Assembly: GCF_030269925.1 (NCBI RefSeq)
Contig: NC_085111.1
Span: forward strand, 744,001-808,000
Origin: Bombyx mori
Lineage: Eukaryota; Arthropoda; Insecta; Lepidoptera; Bombycidae
DNA length: 64,000 nt
Reading direction: 5' to 3'
Within the stretch, counting starts at the first letter, position 1, and each line of letters opens with the position of its first letter. The notes beneath the pieces were generated by a model. The model was not told the DNA's origin. It saw nothing but the letters and a program-made list of their open reading frames with translations, and ran no database searches. Shown piece after piece: positions 45,050 to 55,767 of this stretch. The position numbers were made by a program, and so were the translations under genes.

Positions 45050-45583
45050 TCCCTCCTCGGTGTTTAGACAGCGCTATAACATTTATTTTTCGAAAGAGGT
45101 TGTAAAAAACTAGACCGTGACTTTATCGATTGCAATGCCAATCTCCTTAAGCAATATTGGCTATAGACGTAGATTAGGTTCACTGCGTCCTTTTTCTCTC
45201 GACAACAAAAATGTGAAAATGTTGAAGCCTTTGCCAGTTTACAAGTGTGCACGTAATACACAATATGTATAGGTATAATAACAGAATTCAAATGGTCGAT
45301 CCTTTCAAGCCTTATAATCACCATGACCTCAAAATCAAAGAATTAATCTCAAACATAAAACGCCGTCTGTTTCCAAATGTGATAATTATCGTACAAAAAC
45401 TTCGCCAAATATGCTAAGTTTATTGCCCTGACATTTGCCGATTTAGTTAATGGTGGAAATTTAATATTTAATGATGTCAAATGTTTGTATTGATACTGTG
45501 ACCTTTCACAAAAGTCACGAAGGTAAAACGATTGTCGAATTGAGCCATAAAATTTTGCAGAGCTTTCAGGTTATGTTACTGAT
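45050..45583. other. Intergenic or 5' region, no feature seen
   Basis: AT-rich unique sequence. The 86-codon minus-strand frame (45064-45324) has no domain that I recognise. Confidence 0.3.
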
Positions 45584-45818
45584 TTTTTTGGTTGCTTAGA
45601 TTAGTGGACGATGTCACAGCCTTGGTGCTAATAAGGCGCCCATAGACATCAAAAATGTAAATGCCGTCACCCACCTAGAGACACGAATTCTGGTTCATAC
45701 TTTTTACAGTACAACGGTTACCCCACCCTTCAAACCGGAACGCATTACTGCTTCACAGCAGAAGTAGGTAGAGTGGTGGTACCTACCCGTGCGGACTCAC
45801 AAGACGTCCTATCACCCA
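45584..45818 (-). mobile_element. Degenerate Bm1 SINE
   Basis: Recognisable blocks GCTTAGATTAGTGGACGATG, CCCCACCCTTCAAACCGGAA and GGTACCTACCCGTGCGGACT in antisense order, with many substitutions: an old copy. Confidence 0.75.
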
Positions 45819-46734
45819 CAAACTTGCATGGTTGATGCATGAGTTTGCCGAGTTCGACGAGTAGGCTTACTGGGGTCCTTAAGCCTGCTCCTAGCGTTAA
45901 GGCTGAAGGCGTCTAATGCAATCTGCTAGATCCGTAAGGACGTGTCTAGGGCGTCGCCGGTGACTGGCTTCTGCGCGATCAGTCGCGATCAATGACATGA
46001 AATTTCTTATTGGGGCATGTTGGTAGTTGAATCCGAATTCAATTATAAAACAATAGAATGATACATTATGTACTACATAGAAACACGTCCATAACACACA
46101 AAAATAAGTTCCATCGCTAAAGGGTGTGTGACAAAATTAAACTCAAAAAATATCATTTAATTATTTATATGCCGAAGTTAACTGTGTTTGTTTGTCACCC
46201 TGGTGTCTTCTTAATTTTCTAAAACTTCTTAATTTAAAAATTGAATGATATTTTTCAGGATGTGGAGCTAAAAAGATTATGAAGAAAACGTTAAAAAATA
46301 GTGGTAAGAATTTACACGGGGCCACAGCGATTTTAAAAATCACGCAACATCATGACTACATGTTGCAGTTACGAACTTTGGGAAACATTATATTATAACA
46401 TAAACAAATTTGAGACAAAATCGCAATTAATTTTTTTTATCATTTTGTGTACGATTTTCAATACAATTTTTATGAATTACATTGTACTTCCTGTTTTCTT
46501 ATTATTTTCATGTTAATTTTTCACTGTAAAACCACATTTAATAACCTGCCAAAACCGAATGTTCAATCAGCAGAACTACCATGGGTGTGAACAGTAAAGG
46601 TTTATCTTAATATATTTAACATATACTTGCCCTTAGTTCCAACCCCTCGCGAGCGGGGGCGGTGTGAGGGGCCCGTAATCAGCAGTACGCAGAGTGTGTA
46701 CGGGCCCGCCATGCCCGCATTCCCTCCTTCGCAG
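45819..46734. other. Intergenic, GC-rich at the right end
   Basis: No clear gene. The last about 100 bases (46640-46734) are unusually GC-rich (GAGCGGGGGCGG, GGGCCCG twice). They end in a pyrimidine tract and CAG (CATTCCCTCCTTCGCAG), which could be a splice acceptor or promoter-proximal sequence for the next feature. Confidence 0.3.
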
Positions 46735-46792
46735 CCGGATCGAGTGAACGTTATCCCATTAATACAAAACTTTCGAACTTTTCTTGTGCAAA

Positions 46793-46840
46793 ATGGTGCT
46801 TGCCGACTTTCTTTCTGAAACGAGAAGACGCTGGTTGAAG
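46793..46840 (+). CDS. Candidate first coding exon (16 codons)
   Basis: The ATG at 46793 has the insect-type context CAAAATGG and is preceded by an in-frame TAA at 46760-46762. It encodes 'MVLADFLSETRRRWLK' and stops exactly at a consensus donor, AAG|GTAAGT (46841), in phase 0. The exon could begin at 46735, after a pyrimidine-rich CAG acceptor, with a 5' UTR portion. Phase 0 matches the terminal exon at 55768, so the two could be spliced with no shift into a protein of 167 residues, or there may be unrecognised exons between them. This is inferred from signals only; a short peptide cannot be matched to a family by eye. Confidence 0.35.
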
Positions 46841-47691
46841 GTAAGTTTTTCAACTTTATTAATCGAAGTGTCGGTGTAAAAGTGCATTATAAATCAGGCG
46901 GTCTGGCAATTCCGTGATTTTTGCGAAACATCAAAAAGCTCATAACGTATTTGATTTGAATTTGACTAAAATGTCTTTCGTGGCGGCAATGTTATTATGT
47001 ATCAGAAAAGTTTGAAATGGTACGATAAAAAACGCACGAGAAAAATGATAAAAATGGAAATTCTAAATTGCTATGTATTGTAGAAGATTGCATGTATTTT
47101 AGGAAGAGTATTGTGTAAATTTAATTTCTATCTTTTATCTTTATTTAATAAAACACTTGAACCGAACAGTATTAAATATTTCTTCCAATTAGAGTTATGC
47201 GATCATTTTTTTAAATTGTAAACAATATTTACGGATCAGTAAGTTGAAGTTTGAAGTAATTATTGCTTGTAGAAAAGTGGGCACCTCCTTTATGCATAAT
47301 ATGCATATATTATATTATAATGCAGAAGAATCATTTGGTTATGAGAATTAGGTTTCTTCTAATGTATAAATTATCTTATTGTTTCAATTTACCTGTTTTA
47401 ATGTTACCACTATGAACAGTTCAGCCGTAAACTCATCATATATTTAAGTCAATGTTATAAATACAATTTATTTTTCATCAAGTCTATTACAAGTATAACA
47501 TTATAAAATCGTACAGATTTTTAACTCAAGTTAGTCTTTGTCGATTAATTAAAAAGATAAGCTTATTTGGTCCTTCTCTCATTGTCTCTGGCGAAGGCGA
47601 AGACAATGTGCTCATGTTCTTTAATTTAATAGTAGATTAAACTTATTTTAACAGGACGTAAATATACCACCTATATACTAAACCGTACGAA
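46841..47691. other. Putative intron start, no feature seen
   Basis: AT-rich sequence after the GTAAGT donor. It contains no recognised element before the Helitron-like start at 47692. Confidence 0.35.
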
Positions 47692-47905
47692 TCTATTTAT
47701 ATAAAAATGCATTGCTGTTCGTTAGTCTCGCTAAAACTCGAGAACGGCTGGAACGATTTGGCTAATTTTGGTCTTGAATTATTTGTGGAAGTCCAGAGAA
47801 GGTTTAAAAGGTGAATAAATATGAAAATGCTCGGAATTATATAAAAACAAACAATTTTGTTTTTCCTTCGATGTGTCCCCCGTCGGACGCAATCCTTTCG
47901 TTTGA
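47692..47905 (+). mobile_element. Helitron-like element, 5' part
   Basis: It starts TCTATTTATATAAAAATGC after a host A. It continues with GTTCGTTAGTCTCGCTAAAAC and GGAACGATTTGGCTAATTTTGG, a block widespread in lepidopteran Helitron-type repeats. The right end is not clear (no CTAG|T seen), so it looks truncated. Confidence 0.5.
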
Positions 47906-48591
47906 TTTAAGTTTATTTTATATAAAAGTTTAGGTCTTTTATTTATCGATTGAGGCACTACAAAGTCTGCCGGTTCAGCTTGTAACTATAAATTTGCTTT
48001 TATGTCGGAAACATTGACCTGGATTGCTTTGATTTTTGATAATTTTACGACAAGGATATTTCAAGTGATACCACACCTAGAAAAGTACTTTATTCTGGAA
48101 TACAATATTGATAATTAATTCAAATATACAGATACATATTAGATACAAGCCGTGTGAAAGACAAATATTTACCAAGTGAATTAAAGTAAATATTTTTTAT
48201 CGTTTATTTGCATAATAGTACGCATTGCTGATAACGGTTCGTGCTTGTATTAACAAAATATTCTGTATTTTATTGTATTAATGTTGAAGTAGTGACGGCA
48301 ACGGATAATCTGTTTGATGTTAAGTCAATAAAAATGCCGTTTCCTACTAAAAGTACAATGAGTGAAAATTTCTCTATTAATAGTAATAATAATAATATTT
48401 AGTTGAGTAATTAACTAAAACGTGCGTACATCTATTGTTATCTAATCAATAAGCTAATATATTAAAGGTTTGGTATACAGTCTTCCCTAACGAGATTTTG
48501 ATGTAAAATCTTGGTGTTTGTTGTACTATGACACTACTGACGTACTTGACTGATAATGTTTTGTTTTTTCGTTAATATGGATGGAAATGGA
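47906..48591. other. Putative intron, no feature seen
   Basis: AT-rich sequence with no exon-like open segment between splice signals that I would defend. Confidence 0.35.
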
Positions 48592-48795
48592 TGGTGGTAG
48601 AACTCTTGTGAGCCCGTACGGGTAGCCTATTTGTCGCAGATTATTGTGAAGCAGCAATGCGTTTCGGTTTGAAGGGTGTCAGTCGTTGTACTGTATGAAA
48701 TTGTGTAAAAACACGTGAACAAGTTCACTCCAGTGAACACTTGACACCAGGTGGGCCGTGAGCTCGATCACTAATATAAATAAATAAAATAAAAA
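48592..48795 (+). mobile_element. Degenerate Bm1 SINE
   Basis: GGTGGTAGAACTCTTGTGAG, AGCAATGCGTTTCGGTTTG and ACACCAGGTGGGCCGTGAGC appear in order, with internal deletions and an A-rich end. Confidence 0.7.
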
Positions 48796-50638
48796 GTTGA
48801 CTAAGTCCATTGACCTTACAAAGTTAATTTATCCCTTTGAGAGATTAGATCATAGAGTCTAAATTACATTAGAATAAAGGATATCTCCCGGCTGAAGGAC
48901 CTATTCTTAGAATTCAAACAATTCAACATTTAGGCAATAAAATCCATTCACAAAGTCTGAAGACCGGAATTTGTTATTTTTCGCGGTAAAAATAAGTAGA
49001 AGCATGCTAATTTACGGTATGTGCTAAGAACCAGAGTTTCAGAAACAAACCAGGAGAAGATGTTAGGTGCTAAGTGAGTTTGGATACTTGGAACTTCTGA
49101 TTATTATCCGTATAGATTAATATCACATAAAGTCCACCGACCTTAGTTTACTAGTAAGCTTGTTATTAGCTCACCAGGCCGACCGGGAACATAATTCGTT
49201 TTTTATAGTTTTAAAATGGTACAACTACAGATAATGAAATATATAGATTATAAACTCATTTGTTCTATTACTTGACAAGCTATTCCCAGTTCATTCGCAT
49301 TACAATATCAATATAATTAATGTTTTAGATAAGAAAATTGTTTACTGTTCAGTGTGCTCCACATCATTGGTATTTCGTATTCGGGTCGAATCGAACTAGC
49401 TTGAACTGAAATGATTTACAGTTTGATAGCTCCAAGCTGTCTGGGATTTTAATGGGCCGTTTGTTATTTCAACTAATGTTCGGGTAAAACAATGAAAAAC
49501 TATTTACAGCTCCGATTCGCAGTCGCACTTTACACAATGTCGGATTATCGCTTTTATATCATGCTGATGGATATAGATGTATACTGGAGTTCATCGCTCA
49601 CCGCACACTGGTCAGCAATTGTTTACCTTTGGATAGAGTATCAATATTACCGTGTAACGGTTATTTTATCATTCAAATCGGAAATCGCGACTAGTTTTTA
49701 GCAAAATCGACGTCACCGCTTCTCTGTCCGATTTTTCGGAAACCCGCTACATGATGATGTAAATAAAAAAACAATTAGGGCTCATATTTGCGTGAGGATA
49801 AGGCTTAAAAACAAAATGATGGATGTTTTAAATCGTCAAGTGTGTCTCGCACTGGCGCGTGCCCTACTTTTAGCTCTATTATAATTAGTTATCTTTAATT
49901 AATGAGTTCCATATAAATATATAGCATTAAGGAGCTAGTATAGTAAGGGGCAAGCCGAAGTGCCTAAGATGATATCGGAATGTTTTGTAACAATGGTCAT
50001 TTGAATTCACTAGTGGAACACGGTCATTCGCTGCTGTGACGGGCGTTCATTCATGAACTAGATATTCGTTGAGATAATATAACAAGAAAAGCGTTCTAAA
50101 AAGCGTCCACAACAACTATGTAGTTCACTAAAAAGTTTCAATTTGACATGCGCGCGAACAAACAAGAACATAAATCTTGATAAATCAGAAGATATATTTA
50201 AGAAGATTGTGACGTAAAACTTTTATTCGCTTGTAATTACTGAAGTTCCAAGAATCTCGCAAGAAATACACGTAGCATTAACGCAACAATGAAATATAAA
50301 GTACTCCCGGGAAATACCGAGAAAATTGATTTAATTTACCATTAATTATTGTCAGTGTACTCTTTTGATTTCGTAGTAAGTACAACACAATCATGTTAAC
50401 GAAGATAATTATTTGTTTTAAAGTCAGCCCGTGGCTTTTCACCTCGTTTGATCGTGCTCGTAAATTCATCGATATCGAAATGGACTGGCTCGATCGTTTC
50501 TCGCGCGTGTTTGAATTTTGAATCGACTGTTCTAGTTTATTCAGGTTTATTGTATCATCCCGAGTACTGACAACGGGCGTATTGACATATGTTTTTAAAT
50601 GAAAACGTTTTTCGAGATTCGAAATAAAAAGGCAAGAA
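48796..50638. other. Putative intron, 1.8 kb without a recognised feature
   Basis: Unique, AT-rich. The 69-codon plus-strand frame at 49492-49701 and the 63-codon minus-strand frame at 50278-50469 have neither recognisable domains nor credible splice contexts. Confidence 0.35.
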
Positions 50639-51055
50639 TCTATATATTAATACGTGAAGCAAAAACTTCGTATCCCTTTTTACGAAAATTGCGCGGACGG
50701 AGGACTATGAAATTTTCCACACTTACAGAGAATATAGAGTAAGAGTGCAGAATGTTAACATTTTTTTAAAATAATGCATAAAAGATACATTAAAACAATA
50801 AAGAAAACATTACACACACTACCATGTATTTGACACACACACGCATGCATACTATTTGTTTATTATCAAACTTTTCATATTGCTTAAAGTCAGTTTGTGG
50901 TCAAAATGAGAATAGATTAAATATTGTTTGCCTTTATTAATATTTGCCTAAAGTGTAGTCTTGGCGAAATCTGTGATATTATAGTTTGACAATAGAATCA
51001 TAATAATGTTCAAACTTATAATTTCAATTAATTTCGACTACTGCGGGACCACTAG
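50639..51055 (+). mobile_element. Helitron-like element (417 bp, complete ends)
   Basis: It starts TCTATATATTAATACGTGAAGC after A and ends GGGACCACTAG before T. It is collinear with the minus-strand element at 6377-6798. The interior has (ACAC)-type repeats and no ORF. Confidence 0.78.
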
Positions 51056-51591
51056 TATCGTTTAAATACAAGCCACGTGATGACCATATTATTATTATAA
51101 TGGTTCATGACCACAGCGGACGGCTCTTATATATTACTACAACGCGAGAGAAACCTACTTTTCCTTGTACATACTTTGAAAAGCATAGTTACAACGTGAT
51201 GTTATAACGACCTCACTCAATCAACATATATTTATAGACAAAATAATTCAGATCAGTGCGTCGTTTGTCCCCTGTTTACTAACTGTTTTTTTACTTACTA
51301 GATTTTGACAAGCTGTATCAATAAGATAAATCTGACGCTGTTTTTTTCCGCTCTACACGACAAAATGTCAGTAGCAGAAGAAAAAAGAAAATGTAATGCA
51401 TAAATTAAATAAAAATCTTGAGACAGTGGTTGCGGTCGAACCCAAATCATTAAATTAAATTAAATTACAATGAAACCTGAAATTATGCTATTAATTATTT
51501 GACAAGCATTCGAACAGTGGAGCATCATGTGGATTTGGAGCTGCCAGTCGTTGAGCTGTTAGGTATCCACGTATTCGCTTAGCTAATCACT
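51056..51591. other. Putative intron, no feature seen
   Basis: AT-rich sequence ending in the 11-bp target site AGCTAATCACT (51581-51591) used by the next element. Confidence 0.35.
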
Positions 51592-52237
51592 GATGATGAT
51601 GATGATTCTTCCGACCGATTTCGGCCATGGCGACCACTTTGACTCCTATCCGTCGATTTGGCGCTCGTGCGCTCGAAAATGGCTTATATAGCCTATCTTC
51701 GCGGCAAAACTCCTTGCGCATTGAGGGCACGTAAGCACGCTGTTCTCATAATTATAGGTTATGGCGGCAGGTGGGCGGGCCTTCAACTGGTCGCGTTTGT
51801 AATCAAGGTCAGCTTTACGCTGATCCTCGAACTCGCGTACTTTGCTGTTCACCATCCTGCGCCATTCTGGCCGCTGTGCTGCCAAGCGCTCCCATTGAGA
51901 GGGCTCTATATCACATCTCTTCATGTGTCGTTTCACGACATCCTTGTACCGCAGGAGCTGTCCGCCATGCTTTCGCTTGCCATCCTGCAATTCAGAGAAG
52001 AAGATGCGCTTCGCCACTCTTTCCTCCGCCATGCGTGATACATGACCGCACCATCGAAGCTGTCGACGCATTAAATAGGTCTCAATGCCACCAACATTGG
52101 CACGTCGCAAGACTTCGGTATTTCGCACTCTATCAGACCATCTGATTTTCATGATGGCACGAAGGCATTTAAGGTGGAAGCGATCTAGAGTGCGAATGTG
52201 GCGGCGGTACACACACCACGACTCGGAGGAGTATAGG
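51592..52237 (-). mobile_element. 5'-truncated LINE insertion with 11-bp target-site duplication
   Basis: Flanked by AGCTAATCACT at 51581-51591 and 52238-52248. On the minus strand it ends in an ATCATCATCATC microsatellite tail, typical of several non-LTR clades. It carries the ORF2 C-terminus in one open frame (annotated separately). Intact frame and exact TSD suggest a fairly recent insertion. Confidence 0.88.
51646..52212 (-). pseudogene. LINE ORF2 C-terminal fragment (188 codons open)
   Basis: It contains '[20 protein letters not shown]', '[12 protein letters not shown]', '[13 protein letters not shown]' and a C-terminal CCHH finger with C-x2-C and H-x3-H spacing ('CPQCARSF' ... 'HFRAH'). 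This is the segment after the RT domain in a common animal LINE type (found in CR1/L2- or RTE-like elements). The RT and endonuclease are missing because of 5' truncation, so it cannot move on its own. Confidence 0.8.
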
Positions 52238-52424
52238 AGCTAATCACTAATTAAGTAGCAGCCACGGTAACTACCCCGCAGGGCCGGCCTCGACCCAGTT
52301 GAATCCTGCGAGGTAATTTGTGTCATTTATGTAAATGAAGCTCTCTTGGTCCTTTATTACATTTAAATTTCCCCCGCATTAGCTTCGACTATCGTAATAG
52401 TATATACGATACGTACTTCATTTG

Positions 52425-52465
52425 GATAGATTGGTAGATGAGATCACAGCCCACCTGATGCTTAG
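52425..52465 (-). mobile_element. Bm1 tail fragment
   Basis: GGTAGATGAGATCACAGCCCACCTGATGCTTAG matches the Bm1 3' end in antisense. It is directly followed by a family K repeat. Confidence 0.45.
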
Positions 52466-52468
52466 CTT

Positions 52469-52660
52469 TTTTTCCCCTACCTAATCGTTGGTAGCCTAAG
52501 GGGCTATTCCAACTCCACGCGGGCTGGTAACTGGCTCACGGGCTCAACTTAGCCTTGAGAGAATTGCTAACACTAGCCCTAGCAAGAGCAGTGCTTCGCT
52601 GAATCTACCTCCAAAGCGCAACCCACTGAGAAGATCCGGCGAGAAACTCGGTGGGTGATG
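52469..52660 (-). mobile_element. LINE 3'-end repeat, family K
   Basis: A T-run with CCTACCTAATCG, GGTAGCCTAAGGGGCTATT and AACCCACTGAGAAGATCCGG in antisense order. Confidence 0.65.
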
Positions 52661-52816
52661 CTTAGTCTTTACTTATACGGGAATGTCGTCGTCCATCTTA
52701 ATAAGTGAATCTGAAGTCTCAGTTTCCATTAGGGTAGGGTTTTTTGGTTAAAAAGTGTCATTGCTTGGTGGCAGAAATGATAGGGAAGGTAATAATGAAT
52801 GATACGCACCAGTTTC

Positions 52817-53243
52817 GAAGTCGTCGCGGCCTAAAGGATAAGACGTCCGGTGCATTCGTATGTAGCGATGCACCGGTGTTCGAATCCCGCAGGCGGGTAC
52901 CAAATTTTCTAATGAAATACGTACTTAACAAATGTTCACGAACGGCTTCCACGGTGAAGGAATAACATCGTGTAATAAAAATAAAACCCGCAAAATTACT
53001 GGTGGTTGGACCTGACATGAGTCCGCACGAGTAGGTACCCACCCCGCCTATTTCTGCCGTGAAGCAGTAATGCGTTTCGCTTTGAAGGGTGGGGCAGCCG
53101 TTGTAACTATACTGAGACCTTAGAACTTATATCTCAAGGTGGGTGGCACATTTACGTTGTAAATGTCTATGGGCTCCAGTAACCACTTAACACCAGGTGA
53201 GCTGTGAGCTCGTCCACCTCCACCCATCTAAGCAATAAAAACA
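52817..53243 (+). mobile_element. Bm1 SINE, full length (reference copy in this window)
   Basis: The tRNA-like head spans about 52817-52895 (GTCGTCGCGGCCTAAAGGATAAGACG...TGTTCGAATCCCGC, A and B boxes). A linker AATGAAATACGTACTTAAC...CGTGTAATAAAAATAAAACC follows, then the body from ACTGGTGGTTGGACC to CCATCTAAGCAATAAAAAC. The length is about 430 bp. Confidence 0.92.
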
Positions 53244-53340
53244 AGAAAAAAGAAGTTCATCCGTTAATCAATTTAAAACAATAAATTACTTACTTTCCTG
53301 GAAACTAAAATTGCGTTAAACGTTGCAAAATGATATTAAC

Positions 53341-53445
53341 CCCGACGGGCGCTCGGGCGTGACGACTATTAATGCGAACCCCGTCCGTGGGAACCCGAGG
53401 GCGAGGGGCTGCACCTGTGGGCGCTGTGGCAGACGGCCGGCACAT
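53341..53445. other. GC-rich patch of unknown origin inside the putative intron
   Basis: About 100 bases are far more GC-rich than the surroundings (GACGGGCGCTCGGGCGTGACG, GGCGAGGGGCTGCACCTG). Open stretches exist in more than one frame but no domain is recognisable. It may be an exon or a fragment of a GC-rich LINE. Confidence 0.3.
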
Positions 53446-53727
53446 CAGTGTGCTTAATGCGGCTTTTTTAACATTCTCGACACAGTAAAAGTTTTTTTAT
53501 TTTTTTTCATTGCTTAGATGAGTGGACGAGCTCACAGCCCACCTGGTGTTAAGTGGTTACTGGAGCCCATAGACATTTACGACGTAAATGCGCCACCCAC
53601 CTTGAGATATAAGTTCTAAGGTCTCAAGTATAGTTACAACGGCTGCCCCACCCTTCAAACCGAAAAAAGCATACTTTAAGTTAACTTTAACACTATCGAG
53701 AATGGTAGAAACTCGCACTAAGCACTG
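53446..53727. mobile_element. MITE related to 4834-5012, split by a Bm1
   Basis: Left arm CAGTGTGCTTAATGCGGCTTTTTTAACATTCTCGAC; right arm CACTATCGAGAATGG...CTCGCACTAAGCACTG, its inverse. A Bm1 insertion separates the arms. Confidence 0.6.
53489..53667 (-). mobile_element. 5'-truncated Bm1 inserted in a MITE
   Basis: It runs from a T-run and CATTGCTTAGATGAGTGGACG to CCCCACCCTTCAAACCGAAA, where it stops abruptly. The truncation at the 5' side is as expected for retroposition. Confidence 0.8.
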
Positions 53728-53783
53728 TATTACGATAATTAACTAATTTCAAAGGGAAATACCGAGTTGCATAGTTATTTATG

Positions 53784-53920
53784 ACTGACTCGGCGGTAGT
53801 TAGCGCCCCTGACTACTGCGTGGAAGGTCGTGGGTTCGATTTCCGTATCGGGCAAATATTGTGAACACGTTTGTTTGCTCTTATAATTGAGCGTCTCTTT
53901 AATTATTCTCGTATCTAAAG
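53784..53920 (+). mobile_element. tRNA-like SINE (second family)
   Basis: GACTCGGCGGTAGTTAGCGC and GGTCGTGGGTTCGATTTCCG match the family copy at 11699, including the TTTGTTTGCTC segment after it. Confidence 0.55.
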
Positions 53921-54360
53921 TTGAGGTAATTTCAGAAGTTCATATCGTAGAAACCTATTAATAGGCGGTATAATGAATCCAGTAGATATTGCTCAGCCAA
54001 CCTTGTGGAGGCTGAAGCGGCTACTGAACCCTTTATAATTACGTTCACCTAAATTCTTATTAGCAATTAATTTACGCTGATACTTTACGCTGAAAGTACA
54101 AAAAAAAACGCAAACAAAGGGATTTTCTCTTGGGTCGCGGACGGTGGTAGCATTAAGGAGACAAGAACACTCAGACCATCGATATCCAATTACTTTCACG
54201 AAAACACTGGTCCCGACCGCGCTCCGTGACCAACGACCTGATTATATAGATAGATAAGAGTTTTTTCGTAACATTAAGTACTATTATAAACGACTGATAC
54301 TTCATATTTCAAAGTTGGTGGCAATATTCTCGTTATATTAAAAAATAATAATATAATATT
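53921..54360. other. Putative intron, no feature seen
   Basis: No element ends or exon-like segments are recognised. Confidence 0.3.
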
Positions 54361-54595
54361 TAAAAAAAAAGACATGTCCGCTGAGTTTCTTGCCAGTTCT
54401 TCTCAGGACGGAGGCTAGTTTTTGTGAATTGGCGATAGTTCTTTTTGACGTTCAACAAGTATGTACTTTCATGGGCTCCAGTAACCTTAATTAACCTTCA
54501 GTTATGTTGAATATTTTTTTATGATTTGATTTGATATAGGCTCCGGTAACCACTTAACACCTGGTGGGCCGTAAGATCGTACACTCTTTGTAACA
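54361..54595 (+). repeat. Retroposon fragments
   Basis: CATGTCCGCTGAGTTTCTTGCC...CTTCTCAGGACGGAGGC resembles a LINE 3' segment seen in Lepidoptera. At 54539-54590 a Bm1 tail piece (CCGGTAACCACTTAACACC, GGTGGGCCGTAAG) follows. Both are short and decayed. Confidence 0.4.
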
Positions 54596-55408
54596 ATAAA
54601 CAAAAAAATAACATTTGTACAAACATTATTATGAATTTATTTCGTTTGTATATTCGTCACCAATTAATTACAATGTTCAATGAAGCATAAAAAAGTCATC
54701 GGAGAGCTTAATTTTAAATACAGCTTTGACAAAGTTGCACTTTACGACAACTATTCTAGTGTTCAAGCTGTCATGTCGCCCCTGGCATGCTATATTGGTT
54801 AACATCAAACGTTCACTATATCTGAATATCTTTAGATAGTATATAGTTCAATGTCAAATATTGGTACAAACATCAAACAAAACAGCTACAGTATTGACGT
54901 GGCTCGATGCCTGTCCGTATATTATATACCAGGCTCCTTTATGTTACCGATACTAACATACATATGTGTATTTATAATATAATTATCTACGTATATTTTG
55001 TACATGTGTGTGTCAAGCTTTATTCCGAATATATATTTTAATGTAATTGAACATATTATTAGTAGCTACGATAATAATTATCGAATAAAATCTCTCCGTA
55101 TGAGGTTGCCTTGAACGGCTCACGGCTGTGATCTCTTTTATTATAATGATGGTTCAATATATCTTTTCAATTTATTTGACTTTTGACCTTTGAGCTTAGA
55201 GAATAATACCTCATGAAATAATGTATGAGTTCTGTGAAGTGTGGGAAACGCAAAACATTATGTTACATTGGCCAATATTAATTGTTATTTTTGTAATTTC
55301 ATACGATTTAAAATGCACTTTAATTAGTTCATCAGAATATACGAAAATTAAGTGAACCATCAGTCGACTCATTATTTTATTGTTAAAACGAAGTGATTGT
55401 ATTATGTA
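54596..55408. other. Putative intron, no feature seen
   Basis: AT-rich unique sequence. Confidence 0.35.
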
Positions 55409-55706
55409 CTAGCTTTTGCCCGCGACTTTGTCCGCGTGGAGTAGTTACTTTGGCACAACGCTAAATTTTTCATTTACGTGGAAAGTGAAAATATTTTTGA
55501 ATAATTGAATGTTAAGGAGTTATTTTACCAAAATCATGCTTTTTAACCGACTTGCATTGGTCTTAGCGTGATGTTATATAGCCTATAGCCTTCCTCGATA
55601 AATGGGCTATCTAACACTGAAAGAATTTTTCAAATCGGACAAGTAGTTCCTGAGATTATCGCGTTTAAACAAACAGACTCTTCAGCTTTATAATATTAAG
55701 TATAGA
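55409..55706 (-). mobile_element. Helitron-like element just upstream of the terminal exon
   Basis: On the minus strand it starts TCTATACTTAATATTATAAAGC and ends CGCGGGCAAAAGCTAG, with host A before and T after. These ends match a very common lepidopteran Helitron-type family. Its right edge lies only 61 bp from the exon acceptor, so it sits close to the branch point. Confidence 0.7.
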
Positions 55707-55767
55707 TTAATTACCACCGATGTTTTGTATTTTTTATTATTTTAATATTACGATTATTTCCTCACAG

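Noticed and set aside
46627..46818. 63-codon plus-strand ORF at 46627 as the real gene start
   Set aside because: Its frame differs from the one that ends on the donor GTAAGT and it stops before it. The ATG at 46793 fits the splice signal better.
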